Source: Treponema sp.
GTDB taxonomy: Bacteria > Spirochaetota > Spirochaetia > Treponematales > Treponemataceae
Assembly: GCA_016297805.1 (NCBI GenBank)
Contig: JAEDFX010000016.1
Span: 1-31,718, forward strand
DNA length: 31,718 bases
Direction: 5' to 3'
This document shows, one piece after another, positions 25,029-31,630 of this stretch. How positions within the stretch are numbered: the stretch's first letter is position 1; each line of letters starts with the position of its first letter. Under the pieces are notes generated by a model. That model was not told where the DNA came from and searched no databases. It saw only the letters and a list, made by a program, of their open reading frames with translations. The translations under genes and the position numbers were made by a program.

Positions 25029-26748
25029 GAGAAGTTGCCGCATCAATAGGTTCTAATTCAGTTATGTAGAATATGGCTTTTTTCAATCCATTACGAATTT
25101 CTGCAAGATGTTCACGCCAAACTCTGTTTTGATGCCCTTTAATAGATGTAAAATTCTGTAAGGTTTCATGCATTCCATCCTTTATATCATCAAACATTCC
25201 ATGAAATACTCTGTCCATCATTTTGGCACCTTTTGTAAACTTTGTAATTGCATCACGGACATCAGATTCTGTTGAAGCCATCATAGAATCTATTTGATTC
25301 TGTATCTGGAACGTTCTGATATGATTAGTAGCAAAATCAGAAAATAGCTTACCAAATTCTCCATCTGGAGCAAGACGATCTATAACTTCCTTCATTGTAT
25401 TATTAGCTTCCACAAATAAATTCAGACCTTCCGAATATTCTATTCTGTTTTCACTTCGAATAAAAACGCCTTCCATCATCACTTCATTAAGAGGAGTAAT
25501 TACATCATCAAAAACTTCATCGGCATACCAGGAAACAAACCCACCGGTAAGCTCATAGGAAAATGGAACCCGAACCCAGAGATTTTGCCAAGGTCTATAT
25601 TTTAGAACAGGAAATTCGTCTAATTTAAAATCACTTTTTAAAGAAGCACTCAATGTATTTTTTTTGCGTTCACGAATCCAATCGTTCCAACGCATATCAA
25701 TAATACTACGCCACTGACTTCTAAAACTAGGGAACCAACCTTCAGCTCCAGGTATATTTCCAGGAGTCCAGTCATAATCTTCATTAATGATTTTGCCAAT
25801 TTTTACAATCGGAACTGATGAAATGAATAATTGAATTGTTCCAAAATGCTGATTTGCTTTAACTAAAAATTCTTTCACGGTTTTTTCGATATCTTTGTCC
25901 TGAGCATTTTTTGTCAGATCCTTTCTTTGAGAAAAAAGCAGCATTGCTTCAAGAATTTCATTTTGAACCGGCTGAATATTAGAAAAAACTGACGCAAGTA
26001 CATCAAAATCATTTGATGCATTCTTGTAAGGACAGGTATATATATTTCCAGCCAGATTTGTAAACTGGGATGTAAAATGTATATATGGAATCTTTGTAAA
26101 CTGTTTTAGCCAATTAACTGCAGACACAGCAGAATACATTAAATTTTTTTCGCCACCGCTAAAATTATTCAATATTTCATCAAGATTTTTTAGAAGACTT
26201 GTACGCACTTCGTTTGTAGCTTCAGATTCAAATCCCAGTGAAAATGGATCTGCTTTTGAATTTATACTTTCTGAAAGCTGGGGAGTTACAAATGAACTTA
26301 GAAAAACATAGAAATCACCTGGATTTTCATCTATAAAAGAAAAATATGGCTTAAAGAAATCAGAAACATCTTTTAAAGATTTTAATCTTTCATAAAAAAT
26401 TGAATCTAATACTCTCAGTTTATGCTTTACAATTCCAGGATGATCCCGAGAAACTCGTCTGGCCAAAGAAGCAAGAACATCTTCGTTATATATTTTTTCA
26501 GAATCCTTTTTATAAATAATTGAGCGGAACCATAGTATGATTCTATAAAACAAAGTTTCCTGCTTAAATCGCAAATGGAGAGAAAGATTTTTTTCCTGGG
26601 ACAAATCCTCGGTTTCGGTAAATTGTACACTAGGAGCTGTTGTTTTATTTATATGATCAAGCATAACCATTCGATCTTCAGAAGTAAGTCCAGCAACAAG
26701 TTTATCGAATGCTCCTTTTTTATTATCTTCGTACATATTACTAATCAT
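25021..26748 (-). CDS. Large unassigned protein, spirochaete-type
   Basis: 575 residues from the ATG at 26748-26746 (MISNMYED); the frame remains open to a TTG at 26772, and another ATG lies at 26736. No signal peptide. The sequence is rich in aromatic and charged residues and mostly helical, with LTSEDRMVMLDHI, FRIILW-type segments near residue 75 that could touch a membrane, and a central WTPGNIPGAEGWFPSF...SIIDMRWNDWIRERKK. I believe it resembles a spirochaete family of unknown function (DUF5312), but I cannot confirm this. No catalytic motif is recognisable. It is coupled to pgeF and preceded by a tandem repeat (26825-26906) and the tRNA terminator. Confidence 0.7.
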   Translation of the reverse strand: MISNMYEDNKKGAFDKLVAGLTSEDRMVMLDHINKTTAPSVQFTETEDLSQEKNLSLHLRFKQETLFYRIILWFRSIIYKKDSEKIYNEDVLASLARRVSRDHPGIVKHKLRVLDSIFYERLKSLKDVSDFFKPYFSFIDENPGDFYVFLSSFVTPQLSESINSKADPFSLGFESEATNEVRTSLLKNLDEILNNFSGGEKNLMYSAVSAVNWLKQFTKIPYIHFTSQFTNLAGNIYTCPYKNASNDFDVLASVFSNIQPVQNEILEAMLLFSQRKDLTKNAQDKDIEKTVKEFLVKANQHFGTIQLFISSVPIVKIGKIINEDYDWTPGNIPGAEGWFPSFRSQWRSIIDMRWNDWIRERKKNTLSASLKSDFKLDEFPVLKYRPWQNLWVRVPFSYELTGGFVSWYADEVFDDVITPLNEVMMEGVFIRSENRIEYSEGLNLFVEANNTMKEVIDRLAPDGEFGKLFSDFATNHIRTFQIQNQIDSMMASTESDVRDAITKFTKGAKMMDRVFHGMFDDIKDGMHETLQNFTSIKGHQNRVWREHLAEIRNGLKKAIFYITELEPIDAATSHG

Positions 26749-26824
26749 AAAATGTAAAGAATATTCTTGCAAGTGTGATTTTACAATAAATAGAGATGCG
26801 TGCGGTTAAGAAGTGTTGTTATGA

Positions 26825-26906
26825 CGGCAAAAAAGTGGTACGCCAATGACTGACATCAGTGTATCTGCGGCAAAAAAGTGATACACCAATGACTGACATC
26901 AGTGTA
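26825..26906. repeat. Tandem repeat, two 39-base copies with 43-base period
   Basis: 26825-26863 and 26868-26906 are identical at 37 of 39 positions, both starting CGGCAAAAAAGTG. Each includes the palindrome ACTGACATCAGT (26849-26860 and 26892-26903). A partial third copy of the right end, ATCAGTGTA, is at 26909-26917, followed by a CACGA/TCGTG hairpin (26919-26933 region). It lies in the 249-base gap between tRNA-Glu and the large minus-strand gene. No coding capacity seen; it could be operator copies or a repeat remnant. Confidence 0.75.
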
Positions 26907-26957
26907 CCATCAGTGTACACACGAACAGTCGTGCAGTGTTTTAAGCCGGTGTTAAAT

Positions 26958-26989
26958 AAAAAAAACTTCTCGCAAGAGAAGTTTTTTTT
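26958..26989 (-). terminator. Strong intrinsic terminator after tRNA-Glu
   Basis: A perfect 14-bp stem: A-run plus CTTCTC (26958-26971), loop GCAA, then GAGAAG plus T-run (26976-26989). It lies 8 bases beyond the tRNA-Glu 3' end on the minus strand. It is symmetrical enough to work in both directions. Confidence 0.9.
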
Positions 26990-26997
26990 TATTTTAT

Positions 26998-27070
26998 TAG
27001 CTCCTACGGGAATCGAACCCGTCTTTCAGCCTTGAGAGGGCCGCGAACTAAACCGATATTCGAAGGAGCC
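26998..27070 (-). tRNA. tRNA-Glu (anticodon CTC)
   Basis: The minus strand folds as a tRNA of 73 bases. Acceptor GGCTCCT pairs with AGGAGCT (first pair G-U); D arm GAAT/GTTC; anticodon stem CGGCC/GGCTG with loop CTCTCAA, giving CTC at the anticodon and reading GAG; T stem ACGGG/CCCGT with loop TTCGATT; discriminator A. CCA is not encoded. Its 5' end directly abuts the T-run of the terminator that follows tRNA-Gln. Confidence 0.92.
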
Positions 27071-27103
27071 AAAAAAAAAGCTGAACCGTTACCAGTTCAG
27101 CTT
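27071..27103 (-). terminator. Terminator-like hairpin between the two tRNA genes
   Basis: On the minus strand AAGCTGAAC (27103... by pairing 27095-27103 with 27078-27086) forms a perfect 9-bp stem with an 8-base loop, followed by nine Ts ending at 27071. It starts three bases after tRNA-Gln and ends exactly at the first base of tRNA-Glu. It should terminate much of the transcription from the tRNA-Gln promoter, or mark a processing site. Confidence 0.7.
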
Positions 27104-27106
27104 GAG

Positions 27107-27177
27107 TTCCCCAAGGAGGATTCGAACCCCCACAGTCAGAACCAGAATCTGAAGTGCTACCATTACACAATCGGGGA
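27107..27177 (-). tRNA. tRNA-Gln (anticodon CTG)
   Basis: 71 bases on the minus strand. Acceptor TCCCCGA pairs with TTGGGGA (one G-U); D arm GTG/CAC with loop TAATGGTAG; anticodon stem TCAGA/TCTGA with loop TTCTGGT, giving CTG and reading CAG; T stem GGGGG/CCTCC with loop TTCGAAT; discriminator A. CCA is not encoded. A good promoter lies 13 bases upstream. Confidence 0.92.
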
Positions 27178-27190
27178 ATAAGTGAGTATT

Positions 27191-27219
27191 AATATACAGA
27201 CTAACACTCACATTGTCAA
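27191..27219 (-). promoter_or_regulatory. Sigma-70-type promoter of the tRNA genes
   Basis: On the minus strand TTGACA (27219-27214), a 17-base spacer and TATATT (27196-27191) form a near-perfect promoter. The tRNA-Gln gene begins 13 bases beyond the -10. A 9-of-10 inverted repeat (GTGAGTATTA at 27182-27191, TAACACTCAC at 27202-27211) overlaps the -10 and spacer and could be an operator. Confidence 0.75.
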
Positions 27220-27238
27220 TAGTATTATAAAATTATTT

Positions 27239-27643
27239 TTAATTTTTTGTTGTTTTTTTTGCAGCTGGCTTTTTTTCTGCAGTCTTTGCAGATGATTTAG
27301 ATGCAGGTTTCTTTGCAGTTTTTTCTTTTACTACTGTTGTATCTACAACTGAGTTATCATCATTAGCAAGTTCAGAACGAACATACTTATCTGCTTTCCA
27401 GTCATTAATCCATGTGTTGCCATTCAAAACATAACGGAACTGATATTCTTTATTTGTTTCCAACTGTTTTTTTACAGAAAAAGATCCATCTGGAGATTTC
27501 TTCATAGGAATAGATGTAGCATCCCAGCTATTAAAATCTCCTGCTAAATATACTTTCTCTGCACCATTTGCAGCTTCTGGATTCACTGTAAATACAACTG
27601 TACATTTTTTTTCATCACTAGAAAATGTTTTTTTCAAAGACAT
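27239..27643 (-). CDS. Small CBM48/AMPK-type glycogen-binding protein with basic tail
   Basis: 134 residues; the ATG at 27643-27641 is fixed by a strong GGAGG five bases or so upstream, so the longer open frame is not used. Residues about 10-95 form an isoamylase N-terminal/AMPK glycogen-binding fold: VVFTVNPEAANGAEKVYLAGDFNSWD, then PDGSFSVKKQL, YQFRYVLNG, WINDWKADKYV, with the Trp residues that stack on glucan. The last 35 residues are Lys-, Ala- and Pro-rich (KKPASKSSAK, EKKPAAKKTTKN), histone H1-like. No catalytic domain is attached. It may bind glycogen and tether to nucleic acid or another acidic partner; this is inference from composition. Confidence 0.85.
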   Translation of the reverse strand: MSLKKTFSSDEKKCTVVFTVNPEAANGAEKVYLAGDFNSWDATSIPMKKSPDGSFSVKKQLETNKEYQFRYVLNGNTWINDWKADKYVRSELANDDNSVVDTTVVKEKTAKKPASKSSAKTAEKKPAAKKTTKN

Positions 27644-27683
27644 AAAATACCTCCATAAAACTTTTAAAATATTTACTATATTG

Positions 27684-27712
27684 ATATTAACTATAAAATA
27701 TAGGAAAATCAA
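27684..27712 (-). promoter_or_regulatory. Likely promoter of the CBM48 gene
   Basis: On the minus strand TTGATT (27712-27707), a 17-base spacer and TAATAT (27689-27684) lie 41 bases before the ATG. Both hexamers match consensus at most positions; several other AT-rich -10-like words occur nearby. Confidence 0.4.
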
Positions 27713-27716
27713 GTAT

Positions 27717-27740
27717 AAGGGTTATCCCCTATAACACCTT
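27717..27740 (-). terminator. Weak hairpin after the carboxypeptidase gene
   Basis: AAGGGTTAT (27717-27725) pairs with ATAACACCTT (27731-27740) with one bulge. It sits 16 bases after the carboxypeptidase stop on the minus strand. No clean T-run follows, so termination is uncertain. Confidence 0.3.
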
Positions 27741-27755
27741 CGTTTTATGACAAAC

Positions 27756-29162
27756 CTACTTTAACATCAGTATAATAAAATCTGCCATTTTTACAAAAAT
27801 ATTGGCAGCTTTTAAGCTTCTATCAGCAACTAAAGGAATAGTCTGCAGCGTATATCCGTCTAGTGTAATTTTAATATTGCCGCAAACATCTCCTAATTTT
27901 ATTTCTCCCCACCCATTATCAATATAATTCAAATAAACCTTTATCTGGGAAAGATTTTCCTCCATTGTACTTCCAGTAATATAGGGAACAGACAAAATTT
28001 TTTCAGACACAGCAGGAACTATATTAAATCCCTTTTTTGATGAACCAAAGGCTTTTATAAAATAAGGATGTACATACATTTCGGTATTAAAATCAGCAAA
28101 ACTTGAAAAAGCCCACTCCATCAATTCTGTACCATCATGAACTCGTCCAGCCTGTCCTTCTTTAGAATTATTTCCCGGTCCCTTCATAGTAACTGACAAA
28201 TATCGAGTTCCATTTCTTCTGGCTGTTAATGAAAGATTATATCCACTTTCGTCTATATAACCAGTTTTCAAACCATCTACACCATCAAGCACACCGATAA
28301 GGGGATTTGTATTTCTCTGGGTAATAGGCATTGTAATATGTTTTGGAAATCCCTGACTGAAATCTTGAGCAGCAATTCTATCACCAGGAGCAAGGTTTTT
28401 TTCTTTTGGATAAGTAAATTTCTGAACAGAATGATATCTGCTCAACGAATCCGGATGTTTTTCCAGATAAACACGGCAAAAGGCTGCCATTTCTCTGGCA
28501 GTTGTTGTATTCAACTCGCTATAACCTGAACTTTCTACAAAATGAGTATGAACCAGTCCTAAATCTGCAGCAACTTGATTCATACGTTCTACAAAAGCTT
28601 CCATTGTTCCGCAAATTGTATAAGCTAAGGCATAAGCGGCATCATTTCCTGAACAAATTGAAAGTCCCAGCAAAAGTTCTTCAAGAGTTACACGCTGACC
28701 TTCTCCTAAAAACATAAGAGAGGAATGTGGCGGCATATTACAGGCCCATGATTCTGGAGGCAAAGGGATAATCTGATCATAGGAAAGATTTCCGGCAGAC
28801 ACTTCTTCCTCTACCACGTACATAGAGAAAAGTTTTGTCATGCTGGCAGGAGGAATAACTTCATCAGCATTTTTTGAATACAAAACTGTTCCATTTGCAG
28901 TATCAATCAAGATTGCAGACTCAGCCCATACATTAAGCTTTGGCTCTGGAATTGTATAAGAAAGTGGTCTTAAAATTTCATATTCCTCTGAATAATGATT
29001 TAAAAGGAAATTCTGTAAATCATAGGATTGATTTAAATCCAATGGTTCTGCTTCTGTATAATTTTTTATTTGATAAGCACGGATTCCTGTAAAAGTACAA
29101 AAACAAAGAAACAGAGTTCCAATAACTCCGGCTGATATTTTTATTATTTTTGATTTATTCAT
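27756..29162 (-). CDS. D-alanyl-D-alanine carboxypeptidase (peptidase S11)
   Basis: 468 residues from the ATG at 29162-29160 (MNKSKIIK); a TTG at 29174 would add four residues. N-terminal membrane anchor or signal at about 5-25. The three active-site motifs of serine penicillin-binding proteins are present: SxxK as SMTK (Ser107, Lys110), SGN at 171-173, and KTG in DGLKTGYIDESGYN. The enzyme would trim the terminal D-Ala of peptidoglycan stem peptides outside the membrane. The C-terminal region (about 370-468) is beta-rich and ends with a hydrophobic segment (FVKMADFIILML), as in low-molecular-weight PBPs attached to the membrane by their tail. It stands alone, divergent from dapA. Confidence 0.9.
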   Translation of the reverse strand: MNKSKIIKISAGVIGTLFLCFCTFTGIRAYQIKNYTEAEPLDLNQSYDLQNFLLNHYSEEYEILRPLSYTIPEPKLNVWAESAILIDTANGTVLYSKNADEVIPPASMTKLFSMYVVEEEVSAGNLSYDQIIPLPPESWACNMPPHSSLMFLGEGQRVTLEELLLGLSICSGNDAAYALAYTICGTMEAFVERMNQVAADLGLVHTHFVESSGYSELNTTTAREMAAFCRVYLEKHPDSLSRYHSVQKFTYPKEKNLAPGDRIAAQDFSQGFPKHITMPITQRNTNPLIGVLDGVDGLKTGYIDESGYNLSLTARRNGTRYLSVTMKGPGNNSKEGQAGRVHDGTELMEWAFSSFADFNTEMYVHPYFIKAFGSSKKGFNIVPAVSEKILSVPYITGSTMEENLSQIKVYLNYIDNGWGEIKLGDVCGNIKITLDGYTLQTIPLVADRSLKAANIFVKMADFIILMLK

Positions 29163-29338
29163 AATTCCATCCAAGAAGAAAGTAATTATAAACTAAAACA
29201 ATAACTGTGTTAATCCGTGCACTCCTGTGAAATCACTGGCTAATATGCTCTGATAATTGAAATTTTCCCTAAAATTTACTATTATATCCCAAAAATTAAT
29301 ACGCTTTGATTTAATAAAGTGTATAACAGAGGTGAAAT

Positions 29339-30253
29339 ATGAATATTTTTAAGGGTGCTTTTACTGCGTTAATTACTCCAATGAACGCAGACGGAACAGT
29401 TGACTACGAAGGATTCCGCAGCAACGTAAAATTCCAGCTTGAACAGGGAATCGACGGATTAGTTCCTCTTGGAACTACAGCAGAAACTCCAACTTTGGAC
29501 GAAAAACCTGGCAGCGAAGAAGACAAAATCATCGAAATCGTATTTGATGAAGTTCGTAAATTTGAAAAAACCTCTGGCAAAAAAATTCCTGTAATTATTG
29601 GTGCAGGTTCAAATAACACAAAAGATGCAGTTGCTTATGTGGACCGTGCAAAAAAAGCTGGTGCTGATGCCGCTTTAGTTGTAACTCCATACTATAACAA
29701 GCCTTCAAAAGAAGGTATTTACCAGCATTTTGCAGCAGTTTCAAAGGTTGGTATTCCAATCATCGTTTACAACATTGCTGGTCGTACAGGCTTGAATATT
29801 CCTACAGATTTGTTAGTTCGCATTGCAGAATTACCAAATATTGCTGGTGTTAAGGAAGCTTCTGGTTCTGTTGCTCAGATGATGGAAGTAATTGGTCAGA
29901 TTAAAAATAAGAAACCTGACTTTGCAGTACTTTCTGGAGATGACGGATTAACATTGCCATTAATGGCTGCTGGTGGAGACGGTATTATTTCTGTTGCATC
30001 AAACATGATTCCAAAATTGATGCATGACTTGGCTCAGGCTTGTTTGGATAACGATTATGCAAAGGCTCGTGAAATCCACTATCGTTTAGCACCATTCTTC
30101 AAGGCTGAATTCTGTGATGGTAACCCAAGTTCAATTAAATATGCAATGAACTTTAAGGGAATGCCAGCCGGTGCTTTAAGATTGCCATTAGTAGAAGTTA
30201 CAGACGCTGCTAAAAAGACAATTGAAGCTGCTATTAAAGAGTGTAATCTTTAG
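29339..30253 (+). CDS. dapA: 4-hydroxy-tetrahydrodipicolinate synthase
   Basis: 304 residues. It condenses pyruvate with aspartate semialdehyde in the lysine/diaminopimelate pathway. The TIM-barrel signatures are visible: FTALITPMNADGTVD, LGTTAETPTLD (canonical form GTTGESPTL), VVTPYYNKPSKEGIYQHF, Tyr144 and Arg149 in VYNIAGRTGLN, and Schiff-base Lys172 in GVKEASGS. A small charged insertion (EKPGSEEDK) follows the GTT motif. AGAGGT precedes the ATG. The start of asd, which makes its substrate, lies 1.4 kb downstream on the same strand, so this is a DAP-pathway neighbourhood interrupted by a deaminase gene. Confidence 0.95.
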   Translation: MNIFKGAFTALITPMNADGTVDYEGFRSNVKFQLEQGIDGLVPLGTTAETPTLDEKPGSEEDKIIEIVFDEVRKFEKTSGKKIPVIIGAGSNNTKDAVAYVDRAKKAGADAALVVTPYYNKPSKEGIYQHFAAVSKVGIPIIVYNIAGRTGLNIPTDLLVRIAELPNIAGVKEASGSVAQMMEVIGQIKNKKPDFAVLSGDDGLTLPLMAAGGDGIISVASNMIPKLMHDLAQACLDNDYAKAREIHYRLAPFFKAEFCDGNPSSIKYAMNFKGMPAGALRLPLVEVTDAAKKTIEAAIKECNL

Positions 30254-30268
30254 TTAGAAATTTAGATG

Positions 30269-30344
30269 TCACACGGATTCGAAAAATCTAACGATTTTTC
30301 ATTTACAAAAAAGAGACACCGTTAGGTGGCTCGAATCCGTGTGA
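30269..30344. repeat. Branched hairpin element between dapA and the deaminase gene
   Basis: Outer arms TCACACGGATTCGA (30269-30282) and TCGAATCCGTGTGA (30331-30344) are perfect reverse complements. Inside are two small hairpins: AAAATC (30283-30288), loop TAAC, GATTTT (30293-30298); and CACC (30317-30320), loop GTTA, GGTG (30325-30328). The two loops are complementary to each other. An alternative fold pairs CTAAC (30288-30292) with GTTAG (30321-30325). No T-run follows, so it is not a standard terminator. Confidence 0.7.
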
Positions 30345-30367
30345 TGATAAAAAAAAGGAAAGTTTTG

Positions 30368-30403
30368 ATGATAGATTTACATTGTCATTTGGATGGTGTG
30401 TAA
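30368..30403 (+). CDS. 11-residue leader ORF, orphan duplicate of the deaminase gene 5' end
   Basis: Reads MIDLHCHLDGV and stop. It has its own ribosome site AAGGAAAG (30355-30362). The first 30 bases match 30488-30517, the live deaminase start, at 27 of 30 positions; the three differences are all third-position and synonymous (Cys, His, Asp codons). It is probably the former gene start, cut off by the insert at 30404-30487. It may still be translated as a leader peptide, because start codon and ribosome site are intact. Confidence 0.7.
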   Translation: MIDLHCHLDGV

Positions 30404-30487
30404 GGCCGCTGGCGGCCGGTGTTCAATAGCAAAGCGTTAAAAAAATTGCGAACAGCAATTTTTAGCTTTACCTTATAGGAGTTTCCA
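30404..30487. mobile_element. Hairpin-rich insert at the deaminase gene 5' end
   Basis: Between the orphan and live gene starts lie a GC-rich hairpin, GGCCGC (30404-30409) with GCGGCC (30412-30417), and an AT-rich nested hairpin, AAAAATTGC (30441-30449), loop GAACA, GCAATTTTT (30455-30463), enclosed by AAAGC/GCTTT (30431-30435 and 30465-30469). It ends with TAGGAG (30476-30481), the ribosome site used by the live gene. No transposase or integrase is present. Flanking by a diverged direct repeat suggests insertion; mobility is inference. Confidence 0.45.
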
Positions 30488-31456
30488 ATGATAGATTTAC
30501 ATTGCCACTTGGACGGTAGTATAACTCTTCCAATCGCTAAAAAGCTTGGCGCTCTACAGAATATTGAACTGCCGGCTAAAAGTGACGAAGCACTTCTAAA
30601 AAAACTTTCTGTTCCAGAGGATTGCGAGAGCTTGAATGACTTTTTGCAGTGCTTTGGATTGCCTTTAAGACTCCTTCAGACAAAAGAAGGAATTGCAGAG
30701 GCTGTAAGACTGGTTCAAGAGGATGCAAAAGCACAGGGAATTGTTTACCTGGAAATCCGCTTTGCACCACAGCTGCATCAGATAAACGGACTTTCTCAAG
30801 AGGAAGTTATTTCTGCCGCACTGGAAGGCTTGAAACAGTCTGATTTACATACAAACTTAATTTTGTGCTTAATGCGTTCAGACCACAATCAGGATGAAAA
30901 TCTTGAAACTGTTCAGCTGGCAAAAAAATATTTTGTCAAAGACGAAGGTGTTGTTGCTATTGATTTGGCAGGTGCTGAAGGTCTTTTTAAGACAAAGGAT
31001 TTTGAAAAGGAGTTTACACTAGCCAAAAAACTGGGAATCCCTTTTACAATCCATGCTGGTGAAGCAGATGGTCCACAAAGCGTTTGGGATGCAATTAATT
31101 TTGGTGCAAAAAGAATTGGACACGGAGTTCGGATTTTTGAAGATTCAGAGCTTTTGGAATATGTAATAAAAAATCAGATTCCATTAGAAATGTGTCCTAA
31201 TTCGAACCGACAGACAAAGGCTGTCAGTGATATGTCTACCTACCCTTTAAGAAAATATCTTGAAGCTGGAGTAAAGGTAACAATCAACACTGACGATCCT
31301 GCAATCTGCCGAACAAATCTTCAAAAAGAATACGACTACATCCAGAAGATGTACGGAATTACCGAAGATGAAAAGAAACAAATTTTACTTAATGCTGTAG
31401 ATGCAGCATTTTGCAGTGATGAATTCAAAAGTTTTTTGAAGAACAAAATAGAATAA
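30488..31456 (+). CDS. add: Adenosine deaminase-like amidohydrolase
   Basis: 322 residues. Zinc-binding HCHLDGS at the N-terminus (His5, His7), then IHAGEADGP, IGHGVRI and INTDDPAI, the remaining metal and catalytic residues of the adenosine/adenine deaminase family. It would deaminate adenosine to inosine for purine salvage; related enzymes use adenine or aminodeoxyfutalosine, which cannot be excluded. The start at 30488 is supported by TAGGAG and by conserved MIDLHCHLDGS. The leader ORF at 30368 is a diverged copy of this start. The N-terminal domain is complete, so the insertion upstream has not broken the gene. Confidence 0.88.
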   Translation: MIDLHCHLDGSITLPIAKKLGALQNIELPAKSDEALLKKLSVPEDCESLNDFLQCFGLPLRLLQTKEGIAEAVRLVQEDAKAQGIVYLEIRFAPQLHQINGLSQEEVISAALEGLKQSDLHTNLILCLMRSDHNQDENLETVQLAKKYFVKDEGVVAIDLAGAEGLFKTKDFEKEFTLAKKLGIPFTIHAGEADGPQSVWDAINFGAKRIGHGVRIFEDSELLEYVIKNQIPLEMCPNSNRQTKAVSDMSTYPLRKYLEAGVKVTINTDDPAICRTNLQKEYDYIQKMYGITEDEKKQILLNAVDAAFCSDEFKSFLKNKIE

Positions 31457-31494
31457 TTTTAAGAATAAATCTCTACCTGTTATTCTACCAGATT

Positions 31495-31514
31495 CTTAAG
31501 GCGGGAGCCTTAAG
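31495..31514. repeat. 8-bp hairpin upstream of asd
   Basis: CTTAAGGC (31495-31502), loop GGGA, GCCTTAAG (31507-31514): a perfect stem, 38 bases after the deaminase stop. No T-run follows. Confidence 0.6.
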
Positions 31515-31536
31515 CGGAGGCAAGGAAAGGTGGGGG

Positions 31537-31591
31537 TTTTAGGGGGCGGAAAAACTGCGACTCCGCCGAGCTGGTTGTCCGCCCCCTAAAA
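31537..31591. repeat. 14-bp GC-rich inverted repeat upstream of asd
   Basis: TTTTAGGGGGCGGA (31537-31550) and TCCGCCCCCTAAAA (31578-31591) are exact reverse complements with a 27-base loop. Much richer in G and C than the surrounding genes. It could halt or stabilise mRNA between the deaminase gene and asd, or be a repeat element. Confidence 0.7.
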
Positions 31592-31600
31592 GCGGGGTTC

Positions 31601-31623
31601 CCAAAGGGTCCCCCCTTTGGAGG
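31601..31623 (+). promoter_or_regulatory. Hairpin overlapping the asd ribosome site
   Basis: CCAAAGGG (31601-31608) pairs with CCCTTTGG (31613-31620). The last two bases are also the first two of the Shine-Dalgarno GGAGG (31619-31623) for the ATG at 31631. Folding would partly hide the ribosome site, so translation of asd may depend on whether the stem opens. Confidence 0.5.
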
Positions 31624-31630
31624 TAATATT

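Noticed and set aside
26825..26906. CRISPR array
   Set aside because: Only two copies, with a spacer of four bases; this is a tandem repeat and no cas gene is nearby.
29175..29338. Lysine riboswitch upstream of dapA
   Set aside because: The 164-base gap shows no extended conserved helices of that class, only short AT-rich matches and no terminator stem.
30286..30327. Possible integron attC site (ATCTAAC ... GTTAGGT)
   Set aside because: The two core words match the patterns, but the spacing is short, no integrase or gene cassette array is visible, and the region folds equally well as a simple branched hairpin. Kept only as an idea in a finding.
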